In this document: positions 1 through 6,703 of the stretch, in pieces
Numbering within the stretch: the stretch's first letter is position 1
Layout: every line of letters starts with the position of its first letter
Origin: an uncultured Clostridia bacterium
GTDB lineage: Bacteria; Bacillota; Dehalobacteriia; UBA4068; JAAVYR01
Assembly: GCA_946562005.1 (NCBI GenBank)
Contig: CAMNVD010000026.1
Span: forward strand, 1-13,727
DNA length: 13,727 bases
Reading direction: 5' to 3'
Notes under the pieces: generated by a model
Seen by the model: only the letters and a program-made list of their open reading frames with translations
The model's database searches: none
What the model was told of the DNA's origin: nothing
Made by a program: the position numbers and the translations under genes

Positions 1-608
1 GTAAGGGCCGCAGCATTTAACACTTTCTTTGCACCGCCGACTTCATCTCTATCTAAATATCCGCCGCCTTCTAATACCACCAAAGCCCGGGAGGAAGCGT
101 TATACTCTACCGGCAACGTTACCAGCTGGAAAAGCACCGCCGCAGAAAATAAAATAACGCCGAACCGTGCCATCATGGGATTAGACATTAGGATACCCAG
201 AAGAATCAAAAACCAAGAAGCATTGCTGCCGATTTGAGCAATTGGTACCAGCATAGAGCGCACCTTAAGCGGAGTGTATTCGGTCTGATGTTGGATAGCA
301 TGGCCTGCTTCATGGGCAGCGACGCCAATGGCCGCAATAGATGTGCTATGATAAACGCTTTCAGAAAGTCTGAGCACTTTCGCAGATGGGTCATAGTGGT
401 CCGTTAAATGCCCCGCTACCATCTCCACAGGCACATCACTAAGACCATTATAATCCAAGATGTTTCTAGCAACAGTTGCAGCAGAAGCCCCAGAGTTAGA
501 GGCGACTTTGCTGTATTTATTAAATGTAATTTGCACCTTGCTCTGCGCCCATAAGGCCAACAAGATACCAGGAATCAACAATAAATATGTGGGGTCTAAA
601 TAGAACAT
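1..608 (-). CDS. Zinc metallopeptidase, YugP family, 3' end cut by window edge
   Basis: Reading leftward from the ATG at 608, the frame stays open for 202 codons to the window edge, so the C-terminus (probably about 25 residues) is missing. The protein begins MFYLDPTYLL and has a hydrophobic N-terminal segment (about residues 6-20). The zinc site HEAGH is at residues 99-103, where His99 and His103 should bind zinc and Glu100 should be the catalytic base. Two further hydrophobic segments (about 119-140 and 147-165) follow, then a PVEYNAS motif around Glu168, the probable third ligand. This arrangement matches the DUF2268/YugP-like membrane proteases, whose substrate is not established. An AGGTAAGGAA stretch precedes the start. 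The gene lies 107 nt downstream of fmt on the same strand, probably in the same transcription unit. That gap holds only a weak AAGC/GCTT hairpin with a T-run, too poor to call a terminator. Confidence 0.9.
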   Translation of the reverse strand, partial: MFYLDPTYLLLIPGILLALWAQSKVQITFNKYSKVASNSGASAATVARNILDYNGLSDVPVEMVAGHLTDHYDPSAKVLRLSESVYHSTSIAAIGVAAHEAGHAIQHQTEYTPLKVRSMLVPIAQIGSNASWFLILLGILMSNPMMARFGVILFSAAVLFQLVTLPVEYNASSRALVVLEGGGYLDRDEVGGAKKVLNAAAL

Positions 609-715
609 TTCCTTACCTCAAGTCCTTTCTTTATCCGATACAGATAAGATTCTTCTCATTCTCTTGTTTCTATTCAATATTTTATCCAAAAAAGCTGAAC
701 AGATGCTTAATTTTT

Positions 716-1651
716 TCAGATTCCAAAACAATCGCCAGATTTGATGCCATACCCACGGATAAAGTCTTGTACCGCCATCATTTTTTTACCTTCCGGCTGC
801 ACCAGCCTGAGCCAGACACTACCCTCTCCGCAAGCGACTAGCACCCCTTTTTCTTTATCCACAGCAAGAACTTGCCCAGGTCTGGCCACTGCCCTCTCCT
901 CTCCTACCACCGAGGCACCGATTTTCAATCGTTTTCCTTGATAAATGGTATACACAGTCGGGAAGGGATACATACCGCGGATATGATTATGGACTGCTGC
1001 CGCTGTCTTTTCCCAATGGACTTCTTCGTGTTCCTTCTTAAGAAGCGGCGCATAAGTTGCAATGGCATGGTTTTGCGGCGTGCGTTTTATCACACCGGCC
1101 TCCATATCCCGGAGAGATTGACACAGGAGCTCTGCGCCCATTTCAGATAATTTCTCATAAACATCGCCTACATTATAGTTATCAAAAAGAGGCATTTGCA
1201 TACTAGCAATCATATCTCCAGTATCCATGCCTTCGTCCATATACATAATGGTAACGCCTGTTTCTTTTTCCCCATTGACGATAGCCCAGTGAATAGGCGC
1301 AGCGCCACGGTAATAAGGAAGCAGAGAACCATGAATATTTACCGCACCAAAAGGCGCAAGTTCTAAAAGAGGCTTTTTCAACAGCTGACCAAAAGCTACC
1401 ACCACCAAAATATCTGGTTTTAAAGCCGCAATCTCTGCTACCACTTCAGGCTCATTGATGCGGGCAGGCTGTAGCACTGGTAACCCATGAGCAAGTGCTG
1501 CTTCTTTTACCGGGGTAAAGAGCACCTTACCCCCTCTGCCTCTAGGTCTATCCGGCTGCGTAATCACAGCAGCGATTTCATGGCCGCAAGCTATCAGCGC
1601 TTCCAAAGGCTTTACTGCAAAATCAGGACTTCCCATATAGACAATGCGCAT
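716..1651 (-). CDS. fmt: Methionyl-tRNA formyltransferase
   Basis: This enzyme transfers the formyl group of 10-formyltetrahydrofolate to Met-tRNAfMet, producing the initiator tRNA used in bacterial translation. It has 311 residues, the usual length. The N-terminal Rossmann-like formyltransferase domain opens with MRIVYMGSPDFAV. The catalytic trio is visible as Asn105 and His107 in NIHGSLLP and Asp143 in DEGMDTGD, equivalent by spacing to Asn108, His110 and Asp146 of the E. coli enzyme. The position before YRGAAPI is Tyr113, where Arg or Lys is more common. The C-terminal domain (about 205-311) fits the tRNA-binding beta-barrel. The ATG lies 4 nt past the def stop codon, and its AGAGGAA binding site lies inside the end of def, so the two genes are translationally close-coupled. 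The def-fmt pairing is a widespread bacterial arrangement: the deformylase removes the group that Fmt adds. Confidence 0.97.
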   Translation of the reverse strand: MRIVYMGSPDFAVKPLEALIACGHEIAAVITQPDRPRGRGGKVLFTPVKEAALAHGLPVLQPARINEPEVVAEIAALKPDILVVVAFGQLLKKPLLELAPFGAVNIHGSLLPYYRGAAPIHWAIVNGEKETGVTIMYMDEGMDTGDMIASMQMPLFDNYNVGDVYEKLSEMGAELLCQSLRDMEAGVIKRTPQNHAIATYAPLLKKEHEEVHWEKTAAAVHNHIRGMYPFPTVYTIYQGKRLKIGASVVGEERAVARPGQVLAVDKEKGVLVACGEGSVWLRLVQPEGKKMMAVQDFIRGYGIKSGDCFGI

Positions 1652-1655
1652 CGTA

Positions 1656-2108
1656 TTATTCCTCTACTTCCCGTTCCATAATATCTACATACAAGATACC
1701 CTTTAAGTGGTCTATCTCATGCTGAAAAGCCCGGGCAAGCAGATCTTCTCCCTTGATGGTAAAGGATTTGCCATTTCTATCCTGCGCTTCTACAGTTACT
1801 TTTTTGGCCCGTTTTACCAGACCGCTTTTTCCCGGTACACTGAGACAACCCTCCACATCTTCCTCTACACCTTCAGAAGCAATGATTTTCGGGTTGACAA
1901 GTTCGATAAGTCCATGTTCGTCACCGATATCCACCACTACCACTTGTTTCGAGATACCTATTTGAGGCGCAGCAAGACCTACTCCATCTGCCGCATAGAG
2001 CGTTTCAGCCATATCGTCTAATAGCTGATGCAAGTTTTCATTAAAGCGTTTCACTTCTACTGATTTTTCCCTTAGGATAGGATCGCCGATACATACGATT
2101 TGATACAC
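1656..2108 (-). CDS. def: Peptide deformylase
   Basis: This metalloenzyme removes the N-formyl group from nascent proteins at the ribosome. From the chosen GTG start the protein has 150 residues. All three family motifs are present: GVGLAAPQIG at 42-51, EGCLS at 86-90, and HEIDH at 130-134. Cys88, His130 and His134 bind the metal and Glu131 is catalytic. The frame extends upstream to an ATG at 2141. I prefer the GTG at 2106-2108 because AAGGAGG at 2118-2124 sits 9 nt before it, and because the protein then begins VYQIVCIGDPILRE, matching the usual N-terminus. The longer form would add 11 basic residues and place this strong ribosome binding site inside the gene. The gene lies between priA (79 nt upstream) and fmt (4 nt downstream) with no terminator in either gap. 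Confidence 0.96.
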   Translation of the reverse strand: MYQIVCIGDPILREKSVEVKRFNENLHQLLDDMAETLYAADGVGLAAPQIGISKQVVVVDIGDEHGLIELVNPKIIASEGVEEDVEGCLSVPGKSGLVKRAKKVTVEAQDRNGKSFTIKGEDLLARAFQHEIDHLKGILYVDIMEREVEE

Positions 2109-2187
2109 CCGTTTTTTCCTCCTTGCAAATAAACCACACATATACTTTTCCCTGATTTCTATTTCATTTCAAATTCTTATTGTTTAA

Positions 2188-4419
2188 TTATACCATAGAT
2201 AGGGGGTCCACATCCACTGCCAACACGATTTTTTTGGCCACAGGCTGTTCCTTTTGAAATTGTTCTGTGGCCTGCTGGGCCCACCGACGTAACCCCTCTC
2301 CGTCAGTGCCTTTTAAAATCATCTGCATCCGGTAACGGTCCTTGATTTTTTCCATAGGCGCAGCTGTCGGCCCTAATAGATTACCAGAACGATTGTGAGG
2401 TGCATATTGCATCAGGTAGCCCTTTAGCTTCTCTGCCGCCATGGAGAGCACCGCCCGCTCCGTACCACTCATAATCAAGCGAATCAACGACACAAAAGGC
2501 GGATAAGCCCCAATCTCCCGTCGTTCCATTTCCTGTTCATAAAATGCGCCATAGTCTTGCCGAGCTGCGCAACGCACAATCCAATGGTCCGGTCGATAGG
2601 TCTGCACCACCACACGGCCCTGGCCATCTTTACGGCCGGCACGGCCCGCTACCTGGGTTAAAAGCTGAAAGGTCCGCTCCCCTGCCCAGATATCCGGTAC
2701 ATTAAGGGAGGTATCTGCCGCAATAACACCTACAAAAGAAACTGACGGAAAGTCCAGCCCCTTCACTATCATCTGAGTTCCGACCAAAATGTCGATTTCC
2801 CTATCCAACATCTGCCGATAGATTTTCTCGTGATTCCCCCGCACAGCTGTCACATCTCGGTCCAAACGAGCCACCCTAGCACCAGGCCAATGCTGCATCA
2901 CTTCCTCTGCTACCTTTTGAGTACCAGCGCCAAATTGTCGGATAGCATGGCTATTACAATGTGGACAAAGAGTCGGGACCTCCCCCTGAAATCCGCAATA
3001 GTGACATTTCACCTTGCCGTCATAGGCATGATAAGAAAGAGAAACGGAGCAGTGCGGACACTCTAGTGCTTGCCCGCAAGTGCGACAGGACACAAAGGTG
3101 TGATAGCCCCGACGATTTAAGAATAGCAATACCTGCTGCCCTTGGTCCAGCGCAGCCGTTACGCCATCTACCAATCTATCACTGAAAATAGAACGATTGC
3201 CCTGGCGTAGCTCCTCCCGCATATCCACAACCTCTACCTGAGGCAAAGGCTGTGCATAGACTCGTTGACACAGCTCCACCAAATGATAATTTCCTTTTTC
3301 TGCCTGGTCATAACTATCCAGAGAAGGCGTTGCGCTGCCTAATACCAATAAGCCTTTTTGCAAACAGCATCGCTCCCGAGCCACCTCTCTGCCATGGAAA
3401 CGGGGTGTTTGTTCTTGCTTATAGCTGGCCTCATGTTCCTCATCTACGATGATAATGCCTAAGTTCGGCATGGGAGCAAAGACAGCGGACCGAGCCCCAA
3501 TAACCACCTGATAAACGCCTTGTGCGATACCCTGCCAAGCCTCCCGACGTTCACTACCGGTAAGACCGCTATGTAAGACAGCGATAGGTACGCCAATACG
3601 GCTTTTTACATAGTCCACCATTTGTGGGGTAAGGGCGATTTCCGGCACTAGGAAAATGCCCTGCTTCCCTTGACTCACAAAATGCTGCAATAAACGCAAA
3701 TAGATTTCTGTTTTGCCACTACCGGTAACGCCATGAAGCAGCACCGGTTTTCCATCCTTTTCCCAGCTAGCCAAAATAGCAGACATCGCTTGCTGCTGCA
3801 AAGGAGTAAGCTCTCGCTGATTTCCTGGAAAATCAGGAGGGATAGCATTATGCCAGACAGTCTCCCCTACCTTTTTCACAGCACCTAGCTTTACCAAAGT
3901 TTGAATGATGTTTTCTTTTACACCAGTCGCCGCTAACACCTCTGAAAGTAACGCCCCATCGTGCGTTTTCAGATAATCCCTTACCAGTCCCCGTTTGCTG
4001 CCCTTCACCCCAGACAAAAGCTCGGTCTGATACAGTCGATAACGCAGAGAAGATTGAGGTAGTTTACCTGTAAGCTGTAACCCTGCCGGAAGCATCGCCT
4101 GCATGGCAGTAACCCAAGGGCAAAGATACCGTTCACTCATCCAATGAGAAAGCGCAATTAATTCCTGGTTAAAAAGGGGCTGGTCCGAGAGACACTCTAA
4201 AATATCTTTTACCTTTTCCACCGGAACTTCCGGTGTGTCTACAAAATCAACGACAATGCCTTCTAATGTTTCCCGGCCAAAGGGAATCTTCACAATCATG
4301 CCAATGGTAATGACAGGCTGTAAGAAGACGGGAATATGGTAATGAAATATTTTATCCACTGCCTTCACTGCCCGGTTGACGATGATAGCAGCATATTCTG
4401 GATATGACTTTTCATCCAT
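2188..4419 (-). CDS. priA: Primosomal protein N' (replication restart helicase PriA)
   Basis: PriA recognises stalled or collapsed replication forks and recombination intermediates, unwinds DNA 3' to 5', and starts reloading of the replicative helicase. The 743-residue protein has the normal domain order. The N-terminal 3'-DNA-binding domain is about residues 9-110, with a winged-helix region following. The superfamily 2 helicase core has Walker A GVTGSGKT at 230-237 and the DEEH box at 326-329. Eight cysteines bind two zincs (445, 448, 454, 457, 472, 475, 485, 488). The arginine-finger motif QVAGRAGR is at 589-596, followed by a C-terminal domain. The ATG at 4419 has a GGGAGGG ribosome binding site about 7 nt upstream. 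It is the first gene of the priA-def-fmt-peptidase run and has its own probable promoter in the 99-nt gap after spoVAE. No key residue is missing. Confidence 0.97.
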   Translation of the reverse strand: MDEKSYPEYAAIIVNRAVKAVDKIFHYHIPVFLQPVITIGMIVKIPFGRETLEGIVVDFVDTPEVPVEKVKDILECLSDQPLFNQELIALSHWMSERYLCPWVTAMQAMLPAGLQLTGKLPQSSLRYRLYQTELLSGVKGSKRGLVRDYLKTHDGALLSEVLAATGVKENIIQTLVKLGAVKKVGETVWHNAIPPDFPGNQRELTPLQQQAMSAILASWEKDGKPVLLHGVTGSGKTEIYLRLLQHFVSQGKQGIFLVPEIALTPQMVDYVKSRIGVPIAVLHSGLTGSERREAWQGIAQGVYQVVIGARSAVFAPMPNLGIIIVDEEHEASYKQEQTPRFHGREVARERCCLQKGLLVLGSATPSLDSYDQAEKGNYHLVELCQRVYAQPLPQVEVVDMREELRQGNRSIFSDRLVDGVTAALDQGQQVLLFLNRRGYHTFVSCRTCGQALECPHCSVSLSYHAYDGKVKCHYCGFQGEVPTLCPHCNSHAIRQFGAGTQKVAEEVMQHWPGARVARLDRDVTAVRGNHEKIYRQMLDREIDILVGTQMIVKGLDFPSVSFVGVIAADTSLNVPDIWAGERTFQLLTQVAGRAGRKDGQGRVVVQTYRPDHWIVRCAARQDYGAFYEQEMERREIGAYPPFVSLIRLIMSGTERAVLSMAAEKLKGYLMQYAPHNRSGNLLGPTAAPMEKIKDRYRMQMILKGTDGEGLRRWAQQATEQFQKEQPVAKKIVLAVDVDPLSMV

Positions 4420-4468
4420 TTTTAGCCCTCCCCTCTTTTTCTTACAGCCGCATCAAGTTTGTTGTTTT

Positions 4469-4477
4469 ATTGTACCA
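4469..4477 (-). promoter_or_regulatory. Extended -10 promoter for priA cluster
   Basis: On the minus strand the sequence reads TGGTACAAT, which fits an extended -10 element (TGn followed by TACAAT, one mismatch from TATAAT). No convincing -35 hexamer lies 16-18 nt upstream, as is common for extended -10 promoters. Transcription would begin near 4462, giving a leader of about 43 nt before the priA ATG. It lies directly downstream of the spoVAE terminator-like hairpin, as expected for a separate vegetative unit. Confidence 0.5.
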
Positions 4478-4483
4478 CAAAAG

Positions 4484-4515
4484 TAAAGAAAAATCTGCCT
4501 ATGACTGGGAGATTT
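4484..4515 (-). terminator. Probable Rho-independent terminator of the spoVA operon
   Basis: Four nucleotides after the spoVAE stop codon the minus strand forms AAATCT-C-CC, a 7-nt loop, then GG-C-AGATTT. This is a 6-bp and a 2-bp stem separated by a C-C mismatch, followed by TTTTTCTTT (the stem's last bases overlap the T-run). The stem is AT-rich and imperfect, so some read-through into priA is possible, but its position and T-run fit an intrinsic terminator. Confidence 0.5.
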
Positions 4516-4518
4516 TAT

Positions 4519-4878
4519 CTAATTTCTCGGCTTAAAGATAAGAGCGCCAATAAAGCTAAAGATAATCGCCGCAGAAATCCCGGCGCTGGTCATGCTGAAA
4601 ATCCCTGTAATCACACCAATCAGCCCATGGACTTCAATTTCTTCTAAAGCACCTTTCAGAAGAGAATTACCAAAGCTGGAGATAGGCACCGAGGCCCCCG
4701 CTCCCGCTAGCTCCACCAGCTGGTCATAAATGCCAAAGCCCCCAAGAATCGCCCCGGCTACCACCAAGACGCACATGGTATGGGCAGGCGTCAGCTTCAG
4801 CACATCTAACAACAACTGTCCAATGACGCAAATAGCGCCGCCTACAATAAACGCCCAGATAAATGTTGTCATATCCAT
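4519..4878 (-). CDS. spoVAE: Stage V sporulation protein AE (SpoVAEb type)
   Basis: This is a small membrane component of the SpoVA channel that imports dipicolinic acid into the forespore and releases it at germination. It has 119 residues from the chosen ATG at 4878, close to the family's usual length. About four hydrophobic segments can be seen (roughly 5-25, 33-55, 84-95 and 99-116). Landmarks are [13 protein letters not shown] near residues 9-21 and [19 protein letters not shown] near 49-67. The same motifs occur in the SpoVAC encoded two genes upstream, as expected for the shared SpoVAC/SpoVAEb family. A GTG at 4887 is in frame, but it overlaps the AGGAGG ribosome binding site that sits 8 nt before the ATG, so the ATG is preferred. 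It is the last gene of spoVAC-spoVAD-spoVAE, 22 nt after spoVAD, and is followed by a terminator-like hairpin. Confidence 0.94.
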   Translation of the reverse strand: MDMTTFIWAFIVGGAICVIGQLLLDVLKLTPAHTMCVLVVAGAILGGFGIYDQLVELAGAGASVPISSFGNSLLKGALEEIEVHGLIGVITGIFSMTSAGISAAIIFSFIGALIFKPRN

Positions 4879-4900
4879 TGCACACACCTCCTATTTCATC

Positions 4901-5905
4901 CTACTTTCCCTCTAATACCACACCATGGGCAATAGCTGGAATAGTTTCCTTCTGTTGATAAGAAAGGGGAGACATGAGAGCACCTGTGGCCACCACCAGG
5001 ATTTTCTTTAGTTCTCCACGCTGTAGCCGTTTTAAGAAATGGCCATAAAGCACACTAGCACAACAACCGCAGCCACTACCGCCAGAAAAAACCGGTTGTT
5101 TTTCCCTGTCATAAATCAGCAGTCCACAGTCTACAAATTTACTATCGTCTAACATGATTCCCTTCTGTTGCAGGAGCTCTTTGGTGATGTCATGGCCCAC
5201 TCGCCCCAAGTCCCCACTAATAATCAAGTCATAAGCATCAGGCGTTATTTGCAAATCTTGAAAATGTTGATAAATCGTATCCGCAGCAGCAGGCGCCATA
5301 GCAGCCCCCATATTATTAGGGTCAGTGATGCCCATATCCACGATTTTTCCCATAGTGGCACTGGTAATGCGAGGCCCGCTACCACTAGCTGCTACCAGTC
5401 CAGCCCCTGCTGCACTTACTGTATATTGAGATTCCGGTGGTTTTTGGGCGCCGTATTCATTGGGATAACGAAATTGTTTTTCTGCCGTATTATTATGGCT
5501 AGAGGTAGCAGCAAGAGCATATTCCGCAGCGCCGCTATCTACCAAAAAGGCAGCCAGAGCCAAGCCTAACATAGAAGTAGAGCAAGCGCCAAAAATCCCT
5601 AAATATGGCACCTGTAGCTCCCTTGCCGTAAAGCTAGAAGAAATAATCTGGTCCAGCAAATCTCCGGCTATAAAAAAGTCAATGGGTTTATCTTGATTTC
5701 TCTTTAATACTGTATCACAAGCGTCCTGCATCATCTTCTTCTCTGCCAGTTCAAAGCTTTTTTCACCAGCCCACAGGTCCGCATAGAGTAAGTCAAAATC
5801 AGCCGCAAGAGGGCCCTTCCCTTCATCGGGGCCAGCCACTGCTGCGCCATCTATGAGCTTAGGCGGAGTGGAAAAGGTCCAGGTTTGTTTGCCATGTTTT
5901 TGCAT
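4901..5905 (-). CDS. spoVAD: Stage V sporulation protein AD (DPA-binding, thiolase fold)
   Basis: SpoVAD is the soluble, membrane-associated member of the SpoVA complex. In Bacillus it binds dipicolinic acid directly and is needed for its uptake into the forespore. The protein has 334 residues, near the usual length of about 338. It shows the thiolase/ketosynthase-like fold of the family, with FGACSTSML at 105-113 placing Cys108 at the position equivalent to a thiolase nucleophile. A glycine-rich SAAGAGLVAASGSGPR region lies near 164-179, and a cysteine cluster GSGCGCCAS at 277-285. There is no signal peptide or membrane helix. The ATG follows the spoVAC stop codon after a single base and has a GGGAGGG-like site about 10 nt upstream inside the end of spoVAC, so translation is probably coupled. 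The cysteine cluster is typical of SpoVAD as far as I recall. Confidence 0.96.
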   Translation of the reverse strand: MQKHGKQTWTFSTPPKLIDGAAVAGPDEGKGPLAADFDLLYADLWAGEKSFELAEKKMMQDACDTVLKRNQDKPIDFFIAGDLLDQIISSSFTARELQVPYLGIFGACSTSMLGLALAAFLVDSGAAEYALAATSSHNNTAEKQFRYPNEYGAQKPPESQYTVSAAGAGLVAASGSGPRITSATMGKIVDMGITDPNNMGAAMAPAAADTIYQHFQDLQITPDAYDLIISGDLGRVGHDITKELLQQKGIMLDDSKFVDCGLLIYDREKQPVFSGGSGCGCCASVLYGHFLKRLQRGELKKILVVATGALMSPLSYQQKETIPAIAHGVVLEGK

Positions 5906-5906
5906 C

Positions 5907-6458
5907 TTATAGATTCCCTCCCATCAGAAAATATTTAATCAAGGCTACAAAGAAAGCGGATACCACCCCAAAGACAATGACAGAGCCCGCTAGTTTAAAC
6001 ATATTGCAGCCCGTACCCAGCACCAGACCTTCCGTGCGATGCTCGATGGCAGCAGAGGACATGGAGTTAGCAAAGCCGGTAATGGGCACAGCAGTCCCTG
6101 CCCCTGCAAACTGAGCGATTTTATCATAAAGGCCCAGCCCCGTCAGGGTGATAGAGATGATAATGAGCACTGCTACGGTAGGATTAGCCGCTTCTTTCAC
6201 AGGGAAACCGAAGTAGTTAATAAACATTTGTCGCAAAAACTCTCCAAAAACACAAATCAATCCGCCAACAATAAACGCTTTAATACAGTTCAGAAATATA
6301 GGGCGAGGAGGATTTTTCTCTTTTGCCAAGGCCGCATATTGCTGCTGTTCCTGCTGTTTTTGTTTTTGTTGCATTTGCTCTTCCATGGTTTTTGGTTGAT
6401 TTTTTATTTCTTCAGAAGTGACCATCTTCACAGGTTGATTTGCTTCTTTTTCTGTCAT
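5907..6458 (-). CDS. spoVAC: Stage V sporulation protein AC with Gln-rich N-terminal extension
   Basis: SpoVAC is an integral membrane component of the SpoVA dipicolinic acid channel; in Bacillus it behaves as a mechanosensitive channel. Residues 57-183 carry the conserved part: NCIKAFIVGGLICVFG, GLGLYDKIAQFAGAGTAVPITGF and several hydrophobic helices. The protein has 183 residues against about 150 in B. subtilis. The difference is the N-terminus: residues 1-55 are hydrophilic and include a Gln-rich run (9 Gln among residues 28-40). The upstream ATG is supported by GAGGG seven nt before it and by a forespore promoter placing the transcript start about 30 nt upstream. In-frame ATGs at codons 12, 25 and 29 lack a comparable binding site. 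It is the first gene of the operon. Confidence 0.95.
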   Translation of the reverse strand: MTEKEANQPVKMVTSEEIKNQPKTMEEQMQQKQKQQEQQQYAALAKEKNPPRPIFLNCIKAFIVGGLICVFGEFLRQMFINYFGFPVKEAANPTVAVLIIISITLTGLGLYDKIAQFAGAGTAVPITGFANSMSSAAIEHRTEGLVLGTGCNMFKLAGSVIVFGVVSAFFVALIKYFLMGGNL

Positions 6459-6497
6459 ACGTATTCCCTCACATTTCTTCTATGGCTTTCTTTGGTA

Positions 6498-6527
6498 TAT
6501 GATGGACAGATTTTTCTCCCTTTATGC
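6498..6527 (-). promoter_or_regulatory. Forespore (sigma-G / sigma-F type) promoter of spoVA operon
   Basis: The minus strand has GCATA at 6527-6523 and CATCATA at 6504-6498, separated by 18 nt. Both match the sigma-G consensus known from Bacillus (GNATR, 17-18 nt, CATNNTA), and sigma-F sites look similar. The transcript would start near 6490, about 32 nt before the spoVAC ATG. In Bacillus spoVA is transcribed by sigma-G, so motif, spacing and gene content agree. Confidence 0.85.
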
Positions 6528-6579
6528 ATATTTTTCCTGATTTCCGTCATCTTAATCAATAAGCATATATTTTGTTTAA

Positions 6580-6644
6580 TGTCATTCTGAGGCGTTCAAG
6601 CGACAAAGAATCTTTTAGCCCCCTCAAATACGCTCAAGATGACA
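6580..6644 (+). repeat. Dispersed inverted-repeat element, copy 1
   Basis: This copy starts with TGTCATTCTGAGG, then an 8-nt variable stretch, then CGACAAAGAATCTTTT. The first and last blocks recur in copy 2 (11323-11358, opposite strand) with one mismatch in 29 positions. The right end, ACGCTCAAGATGACA at 6630-6644, is an imperfect inverted match to the left end (TGTCATTCTGAGGCGT), allowing one gap and two mismatches. The whole 65-nt unit could therefore fold into a hairpin-like structure. It lies between the divergent spoVA and DUF421 promoters. It encodes no protein and resembles short intergenic repeats seen in other anaerobes; I cannot name the family. Confidence 0.75.
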
Positions 6645-6668
6645 ACTAGGTGGGTAATACACTATAAC
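6639..6668 (+). promoter_or_regulatory. Sigma-A type promoter for DUF421-DUF4363 genes
   Basis: ATGACA at 6639-6644 (5 of 6 matches to TTGACA) and TATAAC at 6663-6668 (5 of 6 to TATAAT) are separated by 18 nt. Initiation would be near 6675, about 29 nt before the ATG at 6704. The -35 hexamer is the terminal hexamer of the repeat element. A competing CATCATA motif lies just downstream (separate entry), so which sigma factor acts here is open. Confidence 0.5.
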
Positions 6669-6675
6669 TTTTTAT

Positions 6676-6682
6676 CATCATA
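6676..6682 (+). promoter_or_regulatory. Possible forespore -10 element (CATCATA)
   Basis: CATCATA is identical to the -10 motif of the divergent spoVA promoter and fits CATNNTA. The nearest -35 candidate, TAATA at 6655-6659, matches GNATR at four of five positions with a 16-nt spacer, one or two short of ideal. A start 7 nt downstream would fall on the AAGGAG ribosome binding site at 6689-6694, giving a very short leader. That weakens the case. Confidence 0.3.
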
Positions 6683-6703
6683 AAAGAAAAGGAGCAAGAC
6701 GTT

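Noticed and set aside
630..660. AAGAATCTT-like stretch upstream of the zinc peptidase as a third repeat copy
   Set aside because: Only about nine bases of the second block match and the TGTCATTCTGAGG block is missing.
609..715. Terminator between fmt and the zinc peptidase
   Set aside because: Only a 4-5 bp stem near a T-run is available, too weak to support a call.
2109..2141. Longer def start (ATG at 2141)
   Set aside because: A strong AAGGAGG lies 9 nt before the internal GTG at 2108, and the extra 11 residues are not part of the usual peptide deformylase N-terminus.
4879..4887. GTG start for spoVAE three codons upstream
   Set aside because: It overlaps the AGGAGG binding site that serves the ATG at 4878.
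5168..5569. 133-codon plus-strand frame antisense to spoVAD
   Set aside because: No ribosome binding site of note and no recognisable domain; it is a shadow of the well-conserved SpoVAD frame.
6039..6590. 183-codon open frame on the plus strand, antisense to spoVAC
   Set aside because: The opposite strand encodes clearly conserved SpoVAC with a promoter and binding site. The antisense product is rich in Leu/Phe as a by-product of the Gln-rich codons and shows no family motif.
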